From Gorsachius magnificus (taxonomy: Eukaryota > Chordata > Aves > Pelecaniformes > Ardeidae), in NCBI GenBank assembly GCA_034008185.1, contig CM067082.1:7610984-7674983 (forward strand): a stretch of DNA of 64,000 nt, written 5' to 3'. Under the pieces are notes generated by a model. That model saw only the letters and a program-made list of their open reading frames with translations. It had not been told where the DNA came from and searched no databases. The translations under genes were made by a program, and so were the position numbers. Below, piece by piece: positions 34,559 to 48,900 of the stretch. The first letter of the stretch is position 1. The number at the start of each line of letters is the position of its first letter.

Positions 34559-37500
34559 ACAGGCTACATAGAATTACATTAATGCCATTTTTTTCACTGG
34601 ATTGTTGGGAAAGATTCATCTAGTGATGTTGTAGATTGTTACCATGATGGATAGAGTCTGTGTTTAATGGCACCATTTACCCCTGTTTTGATGCTGCTTG
34701 ACTTCTCTCTCCACCACTTCTTCATTAACCGGTAAGAGAGTCAGGCAGACAGATTGAGAAGAATAATTGTTGTCTGGGGCGTTTAGTACTCCAAACCAGT
34801 GTGTTGACATTATTGTGAAAACCAGTGTCTGGCATATTTTACTAAACTGCTTCCTATTAGTTTTCCGGACTATACAGATGTTTTAGTCCAGATACAACAA
34901 GGCTGTTTCCTCTAGGACTGCTGTTCCTCCTGGAGTGGGATAGAATGGGCCAGGGCCACAGTCCTGACCTCTATCATCTCAGCAAAAGTATATGGAAATG
35001 CCACTCACTGATTGTGAACGCTGCTGATTTGAGGCACGGCAGATTTCGATACAGCACTTTGAAAGGCCATGAAGCAGGTGGTTCAGCTCAGGTGTGAAGC
35101 TTACAAAAGACAGTCACAGATTAATGTAAAGATGTGTAGGACAGCAGCTGGGTTGAATTTCAGCCATGTGAAAGTGTGATGTGATCAGGAGCCAGTGGTG
35201 AACAGGAGTCGCCGGTGCTGATTCTACTTCAGTTACTAAGCTTCGTGAGCTGAAGATGTGAATTTCCCAGCAAGTGAACTTAATACAGATGTGGCCTAGT
35301 AGATACTGGAACCACCATGAGTCCATAGAAATGTTGGAGAGCAGCACACCAGTGCAGGAAGGACACACTAAACCCAGTAATCCTTATATACCAGTGCCCA
35401 TCAGAACAGCATATAAACTTCGATGACAACTTTACATTCAATCTACTTCATGAATAATTTTTATAAGTCTTTTTCTTCTTATTGAAATTATATCTTATAA
35501 TTTTTAGTGTGTATTAGGTTGATTTTGATCAACTATTCTAGACCAAAATATTTCTCTCAAAAAAGCTTTTCATGGATGCTCTTTAATGATTTTACATTTC
35601 CAGTTAATCCTATTTCTCTTCATCCCATTTCTCTTCACACACCATGGACAGAAACTGAAAAAAGGCACAAATTCTGTGGATGCCAAAAGACTGCTATGTC
35701 ACAGTAGATGACCAAGGTGATGATACACTTATTATCCTGTCCTGTAGTGATATTTAGAAATGAAAATGTTTTTTGTTTCAGCTATGTTGTGCAGGTCTGA
35801 ATTTCTGATAAAAAATTGATTTAGCATTGGACTTTGTCAAACATTATCAATAGATGGAAGAAACTAACATCAGTAATAGAAAACATTAGTACACCAGCAT
35901 CACTTGTTTTGCAAGGATGAAAAGTAGGAATATGGAAAAGAGATTATGCAAGGTAAAAGACTCAAGACCATATTATTTATATCACAACGGAAGAAAGAAA
36001 GATGCTTGTTTCTAGCTTTTTAAAATACATTTCAAATCCTATATATTTTAATAGGATTATATTCCAATTATTGCTTGAAAATTGTAGAACCAGAAAAAAA
36101 ACATTAAATCCACAGCCAATTACAATTTATTGGAATACTCTTCTTGCTTTTCAACTCCTCCCTGTATTTTGATAAAAATATCTTTTTCCTAAGGATTATA
36201 ATACCTTGAATGCCCATCAAAACTAACAGCTAAGGTAGGAATCAGGATTACATTTATGTTCTTCCTCTAACCATTTCTGGTAGATTTTAGCTGTAATCTC
36301 ATGACTTGGGGGACAATAATTATTGTGGAATAATTATCGTAATTTTTTTGGTTTGCCTCTATCTGTTAAGGAGTTAGTTCTATACATACGAGAAGGCCTG
36401 GATTCCAATATTTCTTTCTTTAACATATTTTACAGTATTTGGTATCTAATTCAGTTCAACTGGTCTGTTGAGACCTATGACTTATTACCAAGAGAGCCAC
36501 AAGTTTCTTAAGAGGTGAAATACATGGTGTTGGCAAAATAAATTAAATTATGTGCTTATTTTTTTTGATTCTTGCATCCAACAGTTATCTGCGTGCACAG
36601 GAAAGCAGGATGACAATTTCTTTTTCAGATGCACAATTGAGCTGACAGCTACAACTGAAGTGAAAGTGCATTTTAGAAAGTTGTTTCTGAAAAGAACAAA
36701 ACCACTAATCAGCATTTTCAATAAGAGGTGTCTTGAGTTCATCCAGGACTTTTAAGAAAAATGATTGGTTTCTATTTTTTCCAACCTTGTTTTCCTAAAA
36801 CACATTTACTGGAACTCTTGTTTTCATTGAGTGGCCACTGCACAGATACCCTGGGAACTGGTCACCCCACAATGGATCTGTCCAACAATTATTTGGCACA
36901 TTTTAAAATTGGTTTAACTATTTAGATGCTTCTGAAACCTCATGGTAAGTGAATAATCACAGAATTTGATTTTTCTGAATCTTTATATCTTATCTTAACC
37001 AGAAAAAGAAATCAAAACAAAATAAGCAACTCACTCCCTGAAAGCTAAGCTAAGCTAATATAAGCTAAAATCCTAGATTTTTTTTAATTTCTTCATAACT
37101 TTACCAGTAATAAAAAGAAAACTCTTCTTATCAAAGCCCCCTAAAATGCTTTGGATGAGCTCCCTGTCAGCTCAACACAGAAGAATTAATTCAGCCTTTA
37201 TTACTACAGAATAATTGAGTATTTCTTCTTAGATTTTCCCCTAAACTAGTTCTGGACTCAGACTGAAATGGAAGACCACAGAGAATTTGTCTTCCTGGTT
37301 TGCTAATTCTAGGGAGCAAGAAAGAAAGGAATAGATTTTTGCTAAAAGGGACCTTTTATTTTTCTTTAAATGGCCAAACAAACCCCCCAAATGAAAAACC
37401 CCAAGCAAAACCAAACAAACTGAACTTACAGGTGATGCTTGTGTTAGTTTTAATCCCTGGAATGCCATTTCTGCAACTTAATTGTCAGTTATAGCAACTA

Positions 37501-37892
37501 TCATGCAAGCATGTAAAGCACAGTTCACATTATCCTAATTTTTATTGATGCCTACAAGAACTTATTACTCTAATTGTAGTTGCTCTCTGCTGGGAAGAAA
37601 GGATTGGGACAGAAGGAGGGAAAAGGATAGGGGGTTGGAATGACAAGGTGCTTCTAAAAATGAACGTTTCATAGATTATTAATCTCTTCTAAAAATACTG
37701 AGAAACCTTGAGTTGCTGCAAAAAAACTTTTGTTAGAGCTGGAATAAATCAGTGAGACTTACAGGGCAAGTTTGCATTAAAACATTGTTATTCTAAGGCC
37801 TTACTCTAAAGTTGGGCTGTTTAGGACATGTTACACTAGTTTTTTTTATTTTTCACTTAACTTCTTTTTCCTAGACACTTCATGGAGATCTA
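34559..37892. other. Gene-free stretch
   Basis: No gene or transposon recognised. A short TAAGC-type repeat lies at 37043-37070. Confidence 0.5.
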
Positions 37893-38000
37893 TTCATAGA
37901 ATCACAGAATGGTTGAGGTTGGAAGGGACCTCTGGAGGTCATCTGGTCCAATCTCCTTGCTCAAGAAGGATGACCTATAGCCAGTTCCCAGTATTATCTT
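37893..38000 (-). mobile_element. CR1 3' stub (copy F)
   Basis: TTCATAGAATCACAGAATGG (37893-37912) followed by TTGGAAGGGACCTCTGGAGG and CATCTGGTCCAA is the reverse of a CR1 3' end. Only about 110 bases, so heavily 5'-truncated. No coding part. Confidence 0.88.
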
Positions 38001-41000
38001 CTAAAATCTAGTAAAGGCAATAGTTATGAAGTCTGTCACAATACTTTCTGTCATTTTTGGAGGTATAAAAATAAATATATTCTTTTAAAGGGAGTTGTTT
38101 TATTGACTGTTCTCACATGATTATACTCTGCCTTAACATTCAGGAGGGTTTTTTTCTGCTCCAGTGTAAAATATAAGAAGGAATGGATAAGTGGAAAGGA
38201 ATAAAGAACTAGTGAGGGGAAAAAAAAAAAAAGTTAAGATTATTTATATTTATCCTTCACTGTACATCCTCTGGGGGGATGAAGTGAAAAAATGCTTACC
38301 TGGGGTTCTGATGAGCAACAGAGAATTTATTAATTTGAAACAGAAATTGTTCTACATTTGTCATTCTTTAAGAACACAAAATCTTTCATCTGGTGAAATA
38401 CAACAGAACAGGGAAAGACCTCTTAATAATCTCAGTAATGATAATATTTGTCATAACACTTGTGGGCAGGACTTTCTGAAAAGGACAGAAAATACTAATC
38501 TGTTTATAAGCACTGAAACTTATACATATGCAAGAGATTTTCATGTTGTGCTCATAACACGCCACTGAAATAAAATGACTGTATCTCACAATCTCTCTCT
38601 TAAGAATTAATTTCTGTTTAAAATTTGCCATAATTTCCCTAATAGTGCCATTTTGTGGCTGCAAGCTCTACAATCCTAATTTTTCTTTGAACATCTTTTC
38701 TTCTTTCTGGTGGGAATCAGTGTTTTACATTCCCTTTAAATGTCCCTCAGGCAAAAGTTACATAGCGGTAAAGAGGCAAAGAAATCTGAGACATGTAACA
38801 GCTTCAATCTTAGCAGGGCCAGCTCTGTTTGCATGTATTGTTGCATTTTACTCTGCAGAAGACACTGATACTTTAAGAAACCTGTAAGCTCTGAGCTATG
38901 CCTTTTAATGAACTTTAAGAAATTTCTGATGGAATTCATTACATTTACCTTTCCTGCCTTTAGGACAACATATAAATGCACACACAGCTGCTAGTGATTT
39001 CAGAGGAAACTGCCAATATATCTAATGGAACATCTTTCCTCCTTTCACGTTGTTTGTGCTCAAAAATCTGTACCAAATTATTCAGCAAAGACGTCTTATT
39101 TCATGGCTGTTCCACCACATCATATGGATATGGCTTTGACAAGGAAATCAGAAATTGTGGAGTGAGTGACATACACAGGAGAGGAATGCAAAACAGAGGT
39201 GTTCACTTAGGGCTGCATCTCTGCTTCCCCAAGGAGCCCCTGAAACCTCTTGCTGTGTACCTGTGACTACCACCAAAGCCTGTCATCATTTCCCCACTGC
39301 ATGCAGAAGCATTCATCTTGAGCCCTCCAAGGCTGGTCTTCTGCCCAAGGAGCAGTCATGCTGCTTCAAATGAAGGGTGCCTCTGGATGATTCCCCTTCT
39401 AGAGACAGCCATGTAAACCCAAGTCTCAGTTTGGTACAGAGCTGCTGAGCTTTGCTGTGATCTGAGGTGGACCCCATTTCAGTCAAAGATGAGGAGTAGA
39501 GCTGTGGTTCTGTGAGAAGGGAGTGGCTGGGGAGAAGCAGGGGAAGTGAAGGAGACAAGGTCAATGTAAATAAGGAATCTACCTGGACATTCATTGCCTA
39601 TGCTGTTTTTATATAGTAGTTCAATAACTAGTTAAATGCATTCCTGGAATAATGAGGTTGTCACACGTTGCCAATAATACATCATAATAAGGGAAGTACA
39701 GTTCCTGCCTTTTGATTTTCCTCAGACTACCAAAAAAGGCTTAGGAATTAGTGGAACCCAGATCTTCAAAGCTATCATAACTTGATGATATACAATCAGT
39801 TTCTCATATACAGCAAAAACCTATCAATTTGCTCTCTGAAAGGAGTGAACATAACAGAAATGCATGATTCAGTATAACCTCGTATTAACTGGTGACATAT
39901 GGATGCATTTTCTCTGTGAGGTTTAGCACTTCCTTCTGATTGATGGATTCAGACACACCTTCTTATACTGATCACTGGCTGATCATTCCTTGCATTATTC
40001 ACCAAATTGTGATTTTACCGCTACATTTTACTGCCATGCTTTATTTTCTCCTTGCAGCCAGAAGGCCAGAAGAATAACAAAGGTAATTGAATTTCACTTA
40101 GCAAATGAAAAGAATGGGGGAAAAAAAGGATATGCAAGGCACAATGAAAACCTTCTTATCACCACTATTGAACTCATAAATCCTGCAGGTTGAACATGAA
40201 AAGATTGTCTTCTGATACAGAGTTCTACAGTGACATACTTAAAGGTTGCTTCACAACTTTGCAGCAGTTTGGTGTTTTTCTATTGACCCACACCACCTAT
40301 CTGCCAACTGAAAATCAGAGGCATAATCTGCATTTCCTGAGCAGCAGAGATATATTTTTTCTTTCCATTTGATCATTTCTGATTTTTGTCCTCCCCTATG
40401 CTCTGAAGAAAAGGGAGTCCTGCACGTTGCCTGAAGACAACTTGAACTCTCATTCTGTTCTTCTGCTGTAATTTGGGGTGAAATGTAAGATCAATTTACA
40501 GTAGGGACAATCCCCATAAGTAGAGTGCTCAGCTAAAGACTATATCCGCAGGTGCTTTCTTCATATACAAGCAAATGATCCCTTCATAAAGAACACATAA
40601 GGAGAGGGAATATTTTTTAGCATTTGAGTAACACAAAGCTCTTGACAAGCTGAGCAAAAATACGGATATACACATAATAAATGTACAGTCTTTTTTCCCA
40701 GATCAAAGTATTTAGAAATGCACAATATTAATTAAAATTTGGAAGAAAGTATACACTAAATACAGAGGAACAGAAATGTTCAGAAAGAATAATTCACATA
40801 TATATTTTCAGGGGGTTTGTTGTTGTTGTTTTGGGGGAAAAAAAGCACTACAACTTCCTGAATGGCAACAGATTTTTACCTACATGTTCCATGATTTTAT
40901 TTTTCTTTTTTACCTTATTTCATGGTAGTCCAAAAAAATGTCATCTATCACTGCTGTCATGTTACAGTACAACATAAAATATTTGAAGTATCTGAGTTTA

Positions 41001-42954
41001 GCTTGGTAAAAATATTTAAGGGCATCTGCTGGTTAGTAGTGACTGAAACAGCTTACCTAATAATCAACTTCTTTCCTGTTTCCTGTAGTGAAATGCTTGA
41101 ACATTTAGATTAAAGACTCTTCTACTTGTGGTATAATTAAAGAATTTATTTTAAAATGTTTAATATTTGATTAAAAAAATGCACATATAAGGACACTGAT
41201 TCATCAAAGGAAATAAGATATTTCAATCTTTACTAATAGCAGTTGCCCTTTATGATTTGGAAAATAGGCAATATAGTTATTTCAACAACCTCGTCGTCAC
41301 TTCCAGAAGTCAGCTACATTAAGTCAGCTGCATTATCATACAGAACAGCATTAGATCACATACCATGAAAAGATGTGAATGTGATTAAAATACACAAACT
41401 AAAAATCAATTCACCAAGATGTTTTTGAATTTCAAAAATATTTCCCCACTTTATTTTTCATGAAACTTAAAAGACATTTAGGTTCATTCTAACTTAGAAT
41501 AGACACAAAGGATGAAATGTCAAAAATTCCTAGAAATTCAGAACTTTCAGGTTGGAACTCTTCTGTTCTTTCTTTTTTTTTTAAAGGGAAGTTTTGTGCC
41601 AAATTAACTTCAAAGCAAACTAATGGACTCTCTTTTGCTTCTTGGAATTAAACTTGTTAATTGTGGCAGGACCTCTATTGTCACTCTTTGTCTTGGCCCT
41701 GGCAGTGCTTCCTTTCTCCTGCAGCAATAATTTTTGATTATTTTGTTTTCCCTGACTTTGCCTGGTTTTGACTCAGCACCCACCATCCCATAACCTAAAT
41801 AGAAAGACATTCTGATAGGGACTTCACACTGCTACCTTTCATGGGAGACCACACAAACAGAAAAGCAGCTGGCAGACGTACATAACTCTGTTGGCCTCAT
41901 CAACAAATAGCACTTGTAAATCCAGCCCAGAAGGTTCTGCACTCTCCCCTCTGGCTGCTTGATCGCTCTCTGACAGAAAAAAATCAAGTGAAATTGTGTA
42001 TATATCCTTTGTCTTCCTTGGAGTGGAGTCAAGTCCAGGGGGAAATTATAGTCTTATGATTGTGAACAGGAAAAGTGGTTAACTTATGGCCCTTATGTTA
42101 TGGGGTCACCAGAGGGTACTTTGACACAAGCTCCTCTCAGAGTATGATCAGCTGAAGGAATATCTACCTTAACACTTTTTCATGGCTGCTGACATGAAAA
42201 TACAGATTTCTTCATGTACTGGTATGGGTGAGAGAAACATCACCTTTGTAAGATGATAACCAATTGCAGAAAAAGCATCTTGGTATGTATCAGTTGATAT
42301 GTATCATATATTCCCTGAAGCAGTCTATGCTGGAAGCAATCTTTTAAGCCATCCAGCTTCACTCTGTGAAGAAACAGAAAAGTTAATTCATATCTTTGTG
42401 TAGTCTAACTTTAGATGACCCAAACAAAATGGGCACCCCTAAATAGCCTTTCACTGCTGGGAAACTTTTTCCTTGCATTCAGCCTCAGTATGCTGAATTT
42501 AATGTTGTAGTTATTTGGCTTGCTTTTAAAACAGATGTATAAAATTCTGCTCAAAAAGCATAGTCATTTCAAGACATCACTTTAGGAATTTTGGCTACAA
42601 GACAGAGATGGGAAGTAGCAGGGAAAATTTGAGGGTTTTTTCTTTGGGTTTTTTTGGTCGGCTTTGGTGTTTTGTTGTTTGTTTTTTTTTCTGAGTATTC
42701 AAAATTCACCCATCTTGGATTTTAAAGAAAATTCCCCCATGGTTTCTTAACATTTTTCTCGCATTTTCCATTTTTCTGCACTCACCCAAAGAAAAACCCA
42801 TAAATGAAAACAAAGAAACAAACAGAGTGCTGTGTAGGAAAGATTTATCAAAACATGGAATAAGAAAGTTAAGAATAGGAATAGGATGCAGTAGGATTAT
42901 TATGTTAAAAACTGAAGAGGTTCAATCCTCCAACAGAGGATTGCCATGATACTT
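38001..42954. other. Gene-free AT-rich stretch
   Basis: About 5 kb without a recognised gene. A (TTG)5 run lies near 40816-40831, and T-rich low complexity at about 42640-42690. The 125-codon frame at 38191-38568 has no known relative and low-complexity AT codons, so it is not called. Confidence 0.5.
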
Positions 42955-43372
42955 GGGAGCCTAGGGCACAGTACCTACAGGGTGAGCTTCAGGGAGGCTC
43001 AGACTACTTAATCTCATGCAAAGGCGGTTAAGGGACAATCTAAGCTCTGGTTTCGCTATGTGAAGAAAAACTACAGAGATGATGGAGCCAAATTGTCCCC
43101 CACAGTGGCATGAGATGTAACAAGAGGTAACAGCCTGGTATGGGAGATTCAGACTGGACACTAAGATAAACCACATCACTAGGAGAGCAGTTCAGCACAA
43201 GAACAGGTGACAGCAGAGCTCTACACCCTCCATCCATGGAGGTTTTCACATCTTGACATGTCAAGCCCAGCTGGCCTGATCCACAGATCCTGATGTTGAC
43301 AAAAGCCCTGCTCCAAGCAGACAGCTGGACTAGATGGCTCCAGAGATTCCGTACAACCAACACTGTTATGAT
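42955..43372 (+). mobile_element. Very old CR1-like LINE fragment
   Basis: AGGGACAATCTAAGC, GATGGAGCCAAATTGTCC, GGAGATTCAGACTGGACACTA and CCATCCATGGAGGTTTTCA occur in the order and spacing of a CR1 ORF2 C-terminus and 3' UTR, ending CTGGACTAGATGGCTCCAGAG. Divergence is much higher than in the other copies and no clean ATTCTATG tail is left. Confidence 0.6.
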
Positions 43373-43452
43373 TTCACTTTAACGTACCATGGAAATTACC
43401 ATACAAAAGGAAGATTTCATAAATTATGCAGGGATTTCTTTCATATCTGATG

Positions 43453-43491
43453 AAAACAAAACAAAACAAAACATCAACTTTTGAACCACAG

Positions 43492-43520
<29 letters not shown>
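43453..43520. repeat. (AAAAC)4 and (CA)14 microsatellites
   Basis: Four AAAAC units at 43453-43472, and fourteen perfect CA units at 43493-43520, 20 bases further on. Confidence 0.95.
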
Positions 43521-43525
<5 letters not shown>

Positions 43526-45724
43526 TCTTAATCCTATTTTGCAATGATGTATGATGAAAATCTGGTAAACATTATGCAATGGAAGATGCAAAAAGCAAAA
43601 TGCAATGATTCAGGCTACAATTCTCAAGCAGAAACATTATTATTTCCTTTAAAAACAACTATCTTTTTATAGGGGTCCTTACCCTCTAAGAAATACTTGC
43701 CACATGAGTAATATTGTTACACTGGATACAAATGCAACCCATCTGGAGAAAATATCTCAGGGAACCAGCTGTTGAACCAGCAAGAAGGCTTTCTTTGGAC
43801 CACTCTGTTCTGGCTGAGAAAATAGTAAGTCCCTTTAATAGGAACTCTGCTAAATGGAATTTGGATCCCCGTTCTGCTGCTGCATACAAGATGAAAAGGC
43901 ACCCTCAGTCTTTCTACACCCCCAGGACACTCTTTGGTATAATAATTGTTACAATGCATCTGTAATGACTACAGCTGGGCAACATTTTCCTAACTAACCA
44001 GAAATAATTTGCAAAGCTTTCAGCAGTCTTGGGCCAACTTCTGCCTGTTTTCCAGTCAGCCTGAGTCCATATTCTGGGCACTTTCCTGTGCCAGAGTTTG
44101 GCTGAAACTTGTCCAGGAATGCTTATGCCAGGAAGGGTTTTTCAATGTCACCTGGAACTCACATCAGCCAGTTGATTTTGTGGTTACAAAGACTTAGCAA
44201 GGCAAAATTCAGTAGTTTCAGATGAGATATATTTTTGAGCCCTTTCAGAATGGAGCCAAGATCCAAGACTCTTGAGTATGAATCTACAGAATATAAACCA
44301 AAAATAATAATAAAGTGTCCTTCAAACCCTCTGGCACAGAAATCCTCTGTTTCATATTGCCTCAGCTGGATTTTCTTTGCTCATATTTAATTAGATCTAT
44401 ATTTTTCAAAGGACTGTTACAGGTAACTTTTTGCTTTTGCTTGCCTTTTCACAGTAAATAAGTTTAAACCCACAAGTTCAAGACTATCCCCTGAGACAAG
44501 TGCAGTTAGCTATGAAATGGAGGAGAAAACTCCAAGTGTAACAGAATGGTCCCTTTGCCTGACATGTCTCCTTCGATTTTCATAAGTGCTTTACTTAGCT
44601 ATCTGTACACAGCTGTCTAGGAAGCAAGGCTGTAAACAAGCCCCAGATAGCCCAGTGGCTGTAATACAACTTCAGCCCTTCTTTCTTCAAAATCTGTATT
44701 ACATATATGTGTGTGTGTATAAATATCTATATACATGCATGTGTTTAAATATATATATCCATATGTATATACATGGAGAGAAAGGGGAAGGGAGAAAAGA
44801 GGAGAGATGTCCATTGAAGAAAACTTGATTCTATCTTTGATAATAAAATAGACTATGGACTTGGAATAAAAGCAAACAAAAGCAAACATAAGGAAAATTT
44901 CCAAATTTTGAATAAAGGTATATCTGCTGTTCAGACAATATGCATTCAGAAATTCCAGTTGAATTAGCTAATAAATGCACAGAACTACTGACAGCTATTT
45001 GAAAGTGTTATGGAGAAGTTCTAGATACATGGTATCAATCTTCCAGCATACGATTCCGCTAATTACTGCTTTGTAAGTCTAATTGCCAACCCTCTACACA
45101 ACAGGATGAGTTTCAAGAAAAAAAAACCAAAAACAAAACAGACAAACAAAAATAAACCCCCAACCAAGTGGAGGGGATCAGATCTATGAGAGATCTATGA
45201 GGAATAAGCTCTGTGAGTTTATAGAAAAAAAACCCATAGCAGTGAAATGTGATTGCTTTTCTCAAGAAATCAGTGAGTGAAATTAAAAAGCAACAATAAC
45301 AGAACCGAGAACATACCTGGAATACACTAAAACACTGGCTATGGCATCACAGTCATTAAAGTAATTTTGAATATAAAAATTGTCAGATAGAGCAGAAACA
45401 GGCTATGAGGCACAGACAATAATGATACTGCAGCAGAAAGTTTGTAGGATGCATTTAAAACAGCACGGGAATCTGCAGCAGGCTGAGTCTCATCAGCCTC
45501 CCTAGCAGTGACTTGACGAAAGGAGGTGAGCGGCATGTAGAAGGTATTTGCAGCAAGGTATACTACAAGCATCTGTGGAGTAAAAATTCTAGCAGAAAGC
45601 TAAACTCAGCAGCTATACAGGCTGACAGCAAATAATTAAGCTACATCCATGTTAGAAAAATGCAAGGCAATATGCTGCTGTAGCATGAGCAAACATGGCA
45701 TCACACTGGGAATGATAACACCTG
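43521..45724. other. Gene-free stretch
   Basis: No gene recognised. A TG/TA-rich low-complexity tract lies at about 44700-44775, and an A-rich tract at 45116-45165. The 95- and 80-codon frames over the TG/TA tract are compositional. Confidence 0.5.
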
Positions 45725-45920
45725 AGCATTAATCTTAGCTCTGCTGCAGACTTTAGATATGATGGTGCGCCAGGCCTCTTAACTTTTTTGAGTCTCTCCT
45801 TTTTCTCCAGCTGTTGGCTGTCTATGAATGCAAGCTCTAAATTCCTCATAACAGGGAACATTCCCATTCAGTGTTTGTACAGCACGTAGCACACCGGGAC
45901 AAGATCTGGACCACAGCCTC
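45725..45920 (+). repeat. Degraded ancient SINE, MIR-like or related
   Basis: TTAGCTCTGCTGCAGACTTT (45735-45754), CTCTTAAC...GAGTCTCTCC, then AAGCTCTAAATTC...ACAGGGAACA and GTGTTTGTACAGCACGTAGCACA (45871-45893). The last phrase matches the 'tgtttgtacagcacctagcaca' ending of an old amniote SINE. Family uncertain. Confidence 0.4.
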
Positions 45921-48900
45921 TGTCAACTCTTGTCCACACAATGGAGAGCAAAAGCATGGCACCAATGCAGACAGTCAAAATTTATGTACAGCTTTCTAGC
46001 AATAGGATGAATTATTGTACGATTGAACATGCCACCGTATGTTCAATGAATGAATATCCATAGTTTCCCTCCACCTTATCCACGTAGTGTTAATAATTTG
46101 TGAAGTGGCGTTTATTCACCATTCATTCAAATAAGGAACAGAAAATTGATTTTGCCTACCAGAGAAAAATGCATTTCCCTCTTTCCAATGTATTTGCAAG
46201 TGTTTGCCAAGAAACAGATAAAATTCCAAGGGGGATGGGATATTTATGCAAAAAAAATTGTATTATCCAGTGTTAGAATGCTAATGCTAACAGGAAAATG
46301 TGGAGAGGATATTAAACTTCATGCGTCAAAGATTATTCCATTCTCTTTCACTGAAAGCTGAATTAGTTTACATTTCACACAGGGTAAGGGCTCAGTTCCA
46401 CAAGAGCAGATAATTCATTGAAATTTCAAGATGTGTATTACCATATGGTAACATGTTCATCTTGCCTTACCTCTCTACCAGAGGATCAGCTTAACCTGCT
46501 CCTTGCATTGTCTTTCTCCCTAGATCATCTTTGTATCCACCACCGTCATCAACAGAGTTCAAGACTCAGAGGGTTTCCGAGTTCAGTCTTTGTACTCCAA
46601 CCGCTCTTACCCAGTAATCTCCATGAGCTCATAAAACAGCAGAAACACTTGGAAATACATGCAAAAGTAAACAGCATGATACGATTTAAAGAAATAACAT
46701 TTACAAACTAACGTGAACTCCTCGAGCCCAAAGCAGAATAAATACAGACAGTACATCTATTAGCTGCAAATGAATAAAACAGTATTTATAAAATGGGTAA
46801 TTTAGATTTGATTAATGTTTATAAATGTGTTTACATAAGAATTAGATATTAACCTATACCTTTAAAGGGTTTAATTAGCCTTGGAATATTGTCTCAGTGT
46901 ACAATGAAAAATAACTAATTCACAAAGGAAAATGCAAAGAAATTCTGTGAGTGCAAATGAGGGCAATTAATTAAGCAATTTACATAAATTTGAATGGTTA
47001 TTTTCAGGGCATTTTGACATTTTGCACTTCCTATTCCCATCACACCAGCAAAAATACTTTTCTGTCACCCTGTTTATATGATACATCAATCATCTCATGG
47101 GATCACAGAGTACCAGCACACACTGCAGTATAACAGCTTCTACACACAAGCTTTCTGAACTGTGCAGAATCTAGCATCCCATTTCCAGCCGTACTATCTT
47201 ATCACCAGCAGATGCATTTACAGGCTGTTATAACTTAATCCTTACCTCCAAATGGAGAAAAGAATATGAAATATGACTTCATCTCCATTACATTTTTACA
47301 TCCTGAATACCAAACAGATGGTAACAATTACAGATGGGAGTATATTTCTCACACGAGAAGCCAAATGCTGCATAGTTCACCAATTGAAATCTGGAATGAG
47401 TCGCTTAATGCATTTAGTTTATCCAGAACTGAATTGGTGAAAAAGGGTAGAGGAATTTGGCTTAACAGTTACATGTTTCCATGGGAATACCACAGCAGCA
47501 ACCTCCTCTTAATACAGCTGTGTCCAAACAGGTCCTTTGGCTTCTTTCTATTTTCCTTACAACAACCGAGGCAAATTTACTAACTCAGATGTAAGAGGAA
47601 AGTAATTTGCTTCAGAATGGAGATCCTTCTGTGGCAATTGCTGTATATTCTTATTTCCCAGAGTGGTGCCTAGCAGGAGTAAGAGTCTGTAACACAGTCT
47701 GGATTGCTCTCTACTGGCTAAGTGGTGTCGATCCACAAGACTAAAACAGTGATTCAAGAGTTGACAGTGTGCAGAGAGTGCTGCTTCCCGGCACCGCCGA
47801 AACTTCAGGTCACTGGTGTGGCATCAGCTCAGGATCAGAAGCCAAAGCTGAAACTGCTGAAACAACCTCCTCTCTGCTTTGGTCTACAACTCCACAACCT
47901 CTCTCGAGGGTATATTCTTCTGGTTCACATCTGCTTTGATAAGTATAATGTGGGATCTTTGTCCAAGACTGTCAAATAAAGCTAACGCCACAAATCTGTA
48001 TTTTACTATAATACAATATTGCACTTACTCTGACATACTGTTTGCAATACATTTTACAGTACATTTCATGGACTGTACTATTGAGAACAGTAAGTAATTT
48101 ACTGAATCCTTCTATTTTGTTGCTTGTCTGTTTAATATAGTCACAAGTGAATTTTTAATTTGTGTATTTCTTCATTTATATCGTAATTATAGGCCACAAC
48201 TTCAACTGATGCAAATAGACATTGCTTAACTGAACCCAATTAAATAAAACTGCCTCGTACCAGTTAAGAACCAGGCTTTTGTACATGATGTATGTCAAGT
48301 GTTAGCATAGATTTAAAAATATAAAATAAATACAATTAAAAGAAACATTAAGGAAACTAATAAGAAATATTTTTTGTTTTCTTCATTTTGTATCACTCAG
48401 GAATATGTGAGATTTTTAAAAAGATCCTTTTCAAAATTAATACTAACATGAAAATATTGAAACACGTGTGCACTGAAATCTGTAAAACTTTCAGGGCCTG
48501 AAGGGATGCATTTTCATTAATTCACGATGTTTCATATTATTTTTATTCTTTTTAATAACTGCATTTTGTTGTCTGTAGATCAACATATATTTCAAAATGA
48601 AAACAACTTTACCTCCAATGAGATCAAAATTGTTCATTTAGAAAATGTCATTTTCATCCATTTCAACATTTGTCCCCTTGCTGCTTTTGCTAGATTGAGT
48701 TTTTTCTTACAAGCATTTGTGATCGAATAATTCTAATATTGTAGAAGAAATACAACAGAAACCTTTCTCTAACTTATTGCTTTTCTTTTGCTATAATCTA
48801 ATGGCAAAATTCTTACAAACACCCTAGCAAGTAACCTTTCTTTTATTTAATGCCTTGCCAGCCCATTTTGCTTTCTTTATGCTGCTAAGTACCACTAAGT

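Noticed and set aside
38191..38568. 125-codon plus-strand frame
   Set aside because: AT-rich Lys/Asn/Ile-heavy composition, no recognisable domain, and no splice context; chance frame more likely.
44586..44904. 80- and 95-codon frames around the TG/TA tract
   Set aside because: Repetitive Tyr/Ile/His codons produced by the simple repeat.
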